DNA from: Sergeia podlipaevii
Taxonomy: Eukaryota > Euglenozoa > Kinetoplastea > Trypanosomatida > Trypanosomatidae
Assembly: GCA_030849805.1 (NCBI GenBank)
Contig: JASANZ010001929.1
Location: forward strand, 1 to 25,193
Direction: 5' to 3'
Length of the DNA: 25,193 bases
Part shown: one piece after another, positions 24,725 through 25,193 of the stretch
How positions within the stretch are numbered: the stretch's first letter is position 1
Layout of the letters: each line of letters begins with the position of its first letter
Position numbers and translations under genes: made by a program
The notes under the pieces: generated by a model
Told to the model about the DNA's origin: nothing
The model's input: only the letters and a program-made list of their open reading frames with translations
The model's database searches: none

Positions 24725-25147
24725 CTAGTATGAGGCTTGCTTAACATACCCAAGTTTAAGCTCGAACGGTAGCCAATCAAGTGGTGTTGGGTCACGGAAC
24801 GTCATAGGACCGGCGGCATTGGCAATAGCAATTGTGTGCAAACGTGCCCACCCAGGAATAGGAGTAAGGCAGCGGTCTTTCACATCCTCATAAGAAATAT
24901 GCTCAGACATAACAACCATATCCCTGTATTCTTGATAAGCCGCGACAACAGTAATTGTAACAGCCGTACAGGAAAGGGTAAATGCAAGACTCAATAGCGG
25001 ATAAACTCGCCCTTGGAACAAGAAACCCCATTTCTCAGCAGATCCTGCAGCTGTTGATACAGCACCATACTCCGTTTTGATGTTTCCTAATTGAAGGCGC
25101 GTCGCCTTCGACAGCATTGGCGCCAAATGCGGCCTTGTCAGCCGCAT
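24725..25147 (-). CDS. Small single-TM protein, probably mitochondrial
   Basis: A 140-residue protein that I cannot name. The N-terminus (MRLTRPHLAPMLSKATRLQL) is basic, hydroxylated and free of acidic residues for 24 positions, as in a mitochondrial presequence. One TM helix lies at about 49-71 (YPLLSLAFTLSCTAVTITVV). The C-terminal 65 residues are soluble, with YQEYRDMVVMSEHISYEDVK after the helix and an aromatic/Pro-rich end (FRDPTPLDWLPFELKLGY). Size and layout fit a small accessory subunit of an inner-membrane complex, and trypanosomatid respiratory complexes have many lineage-specific subunits of this kind, but no specific subunit is recognisable. The ATG at 25147 is the first in frame, and the splice acceptor lies just upstream at the window edge, so the gene is complete. 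Confidence 0.82.
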   Translation of the reverse strand: MRLTRPHLAPMLSKATRLQLGNIKTEYGAVSTAAGSAEKWGFLFQGRVYPLLSLAFTLSCTAVTITVVAAYQEYRDMVVMSEHISYEDVKDRCLTPIPGWARLHTIAIANAAGPMTFRDPTPLDWLPFELKLGYVKQASY

Positions 25148-25174
25148 TAACTAAACTTGTTTTCCTATAAAAAG

Positions 25175-25193
25175 CTAAAGCGCAAAAAAAAAA
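25175..25193 (-). promoter_or_regulatory. Trans-splice acceptor of the 140-aa gene
   Basis: A T-run on the minus strand (complement of 25184-25193, cut by the window end) and a few more bases lead to AG at 25176-25175, about 27 bases before the ATG. Confidence 0.55.

Noticed and set aside
1..25193. Mobile elements, CRISPR arrays, toxin or viral genes
   Set aside because: No reverse transcriptase, transposase, terminal repeats, spaced direct repeats or viral proteins were recognised on either strand.

Overview
The window looks like nuclear DNA of a trypanosomatid (kinetoplastid) protist. Fourteen convincing protein genes all lie on the minus strand, head to tail and without introns. Each is preceded on the coding strand by a polypyrimidine tract and then an AG a short way upstream of the ATG, the usual layout for spliced-leader trans-splicing of a polycistronic transcript. 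The gene set fits: trypanin/DRC4 of the motile flagellum, kinetoplastid-style housekeeping genes, and coding DNA with more G+C than the A/T-rich intergenic DNA. The species or genus cannot be fixed from sequence alone. Transcription would run from the right end towards the left end.

In transcription order: a 140-aa single-pass membrane protein that is probably mitochondrial (25147-24725); the proteasomal ubiquitin receptor Rpn13/ADRM1 (24117-23368); a 207-aa one-TM coiled-coil protein (22989-22366); a 295-aa unknown protein (21951-21064); DNA polymerase epsilon B subunit (20698-19079); a DTWD1-like tRNA acp3U transferase (18572-17670); trypanin/DRC4 (17349-15943); the nucleolar factor Ebp2 (15271-14468); a 739-aa protein with a C-terminal LOG domain (13793-11574); a 128-aa two-TM protein (10219-9833); a p24/TMED cargo receptor (9293-8655); a DYRK2-type kinase (7561-5750); a 717-aa protein with a possible GAF-like core and a C-terminal coiled coil (3188-1035); and the 5' part of ribosomal protein L5 (439 to the window edge). 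As is normal in these genomes, neighbours do not form a functional pathway.

The intergenic regions are 0.3 to 2.6 kb and are full of A-runs on the plus strand (T-runs on the sense strand), with GT, ATAG, AAT and TA microsatellites. I saw no tRNA, rRNA, CRISPR, transposon or credible plus-strand gene. The longest gene-free stretch is 3189-5749.

The points most worth following up are: the large LOG-domain protein with a long unassigned N-terminal region and a Pro-to-Thr change in the family signature; an Rpn13 whose PRU domain appears to lack the canonical ubiquitin-contact residues; the GAF-like protein; a G15 tract on the sense strand in the p24 3' region; and the long gene-free stretches. 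I found no clear new multi-gene system.
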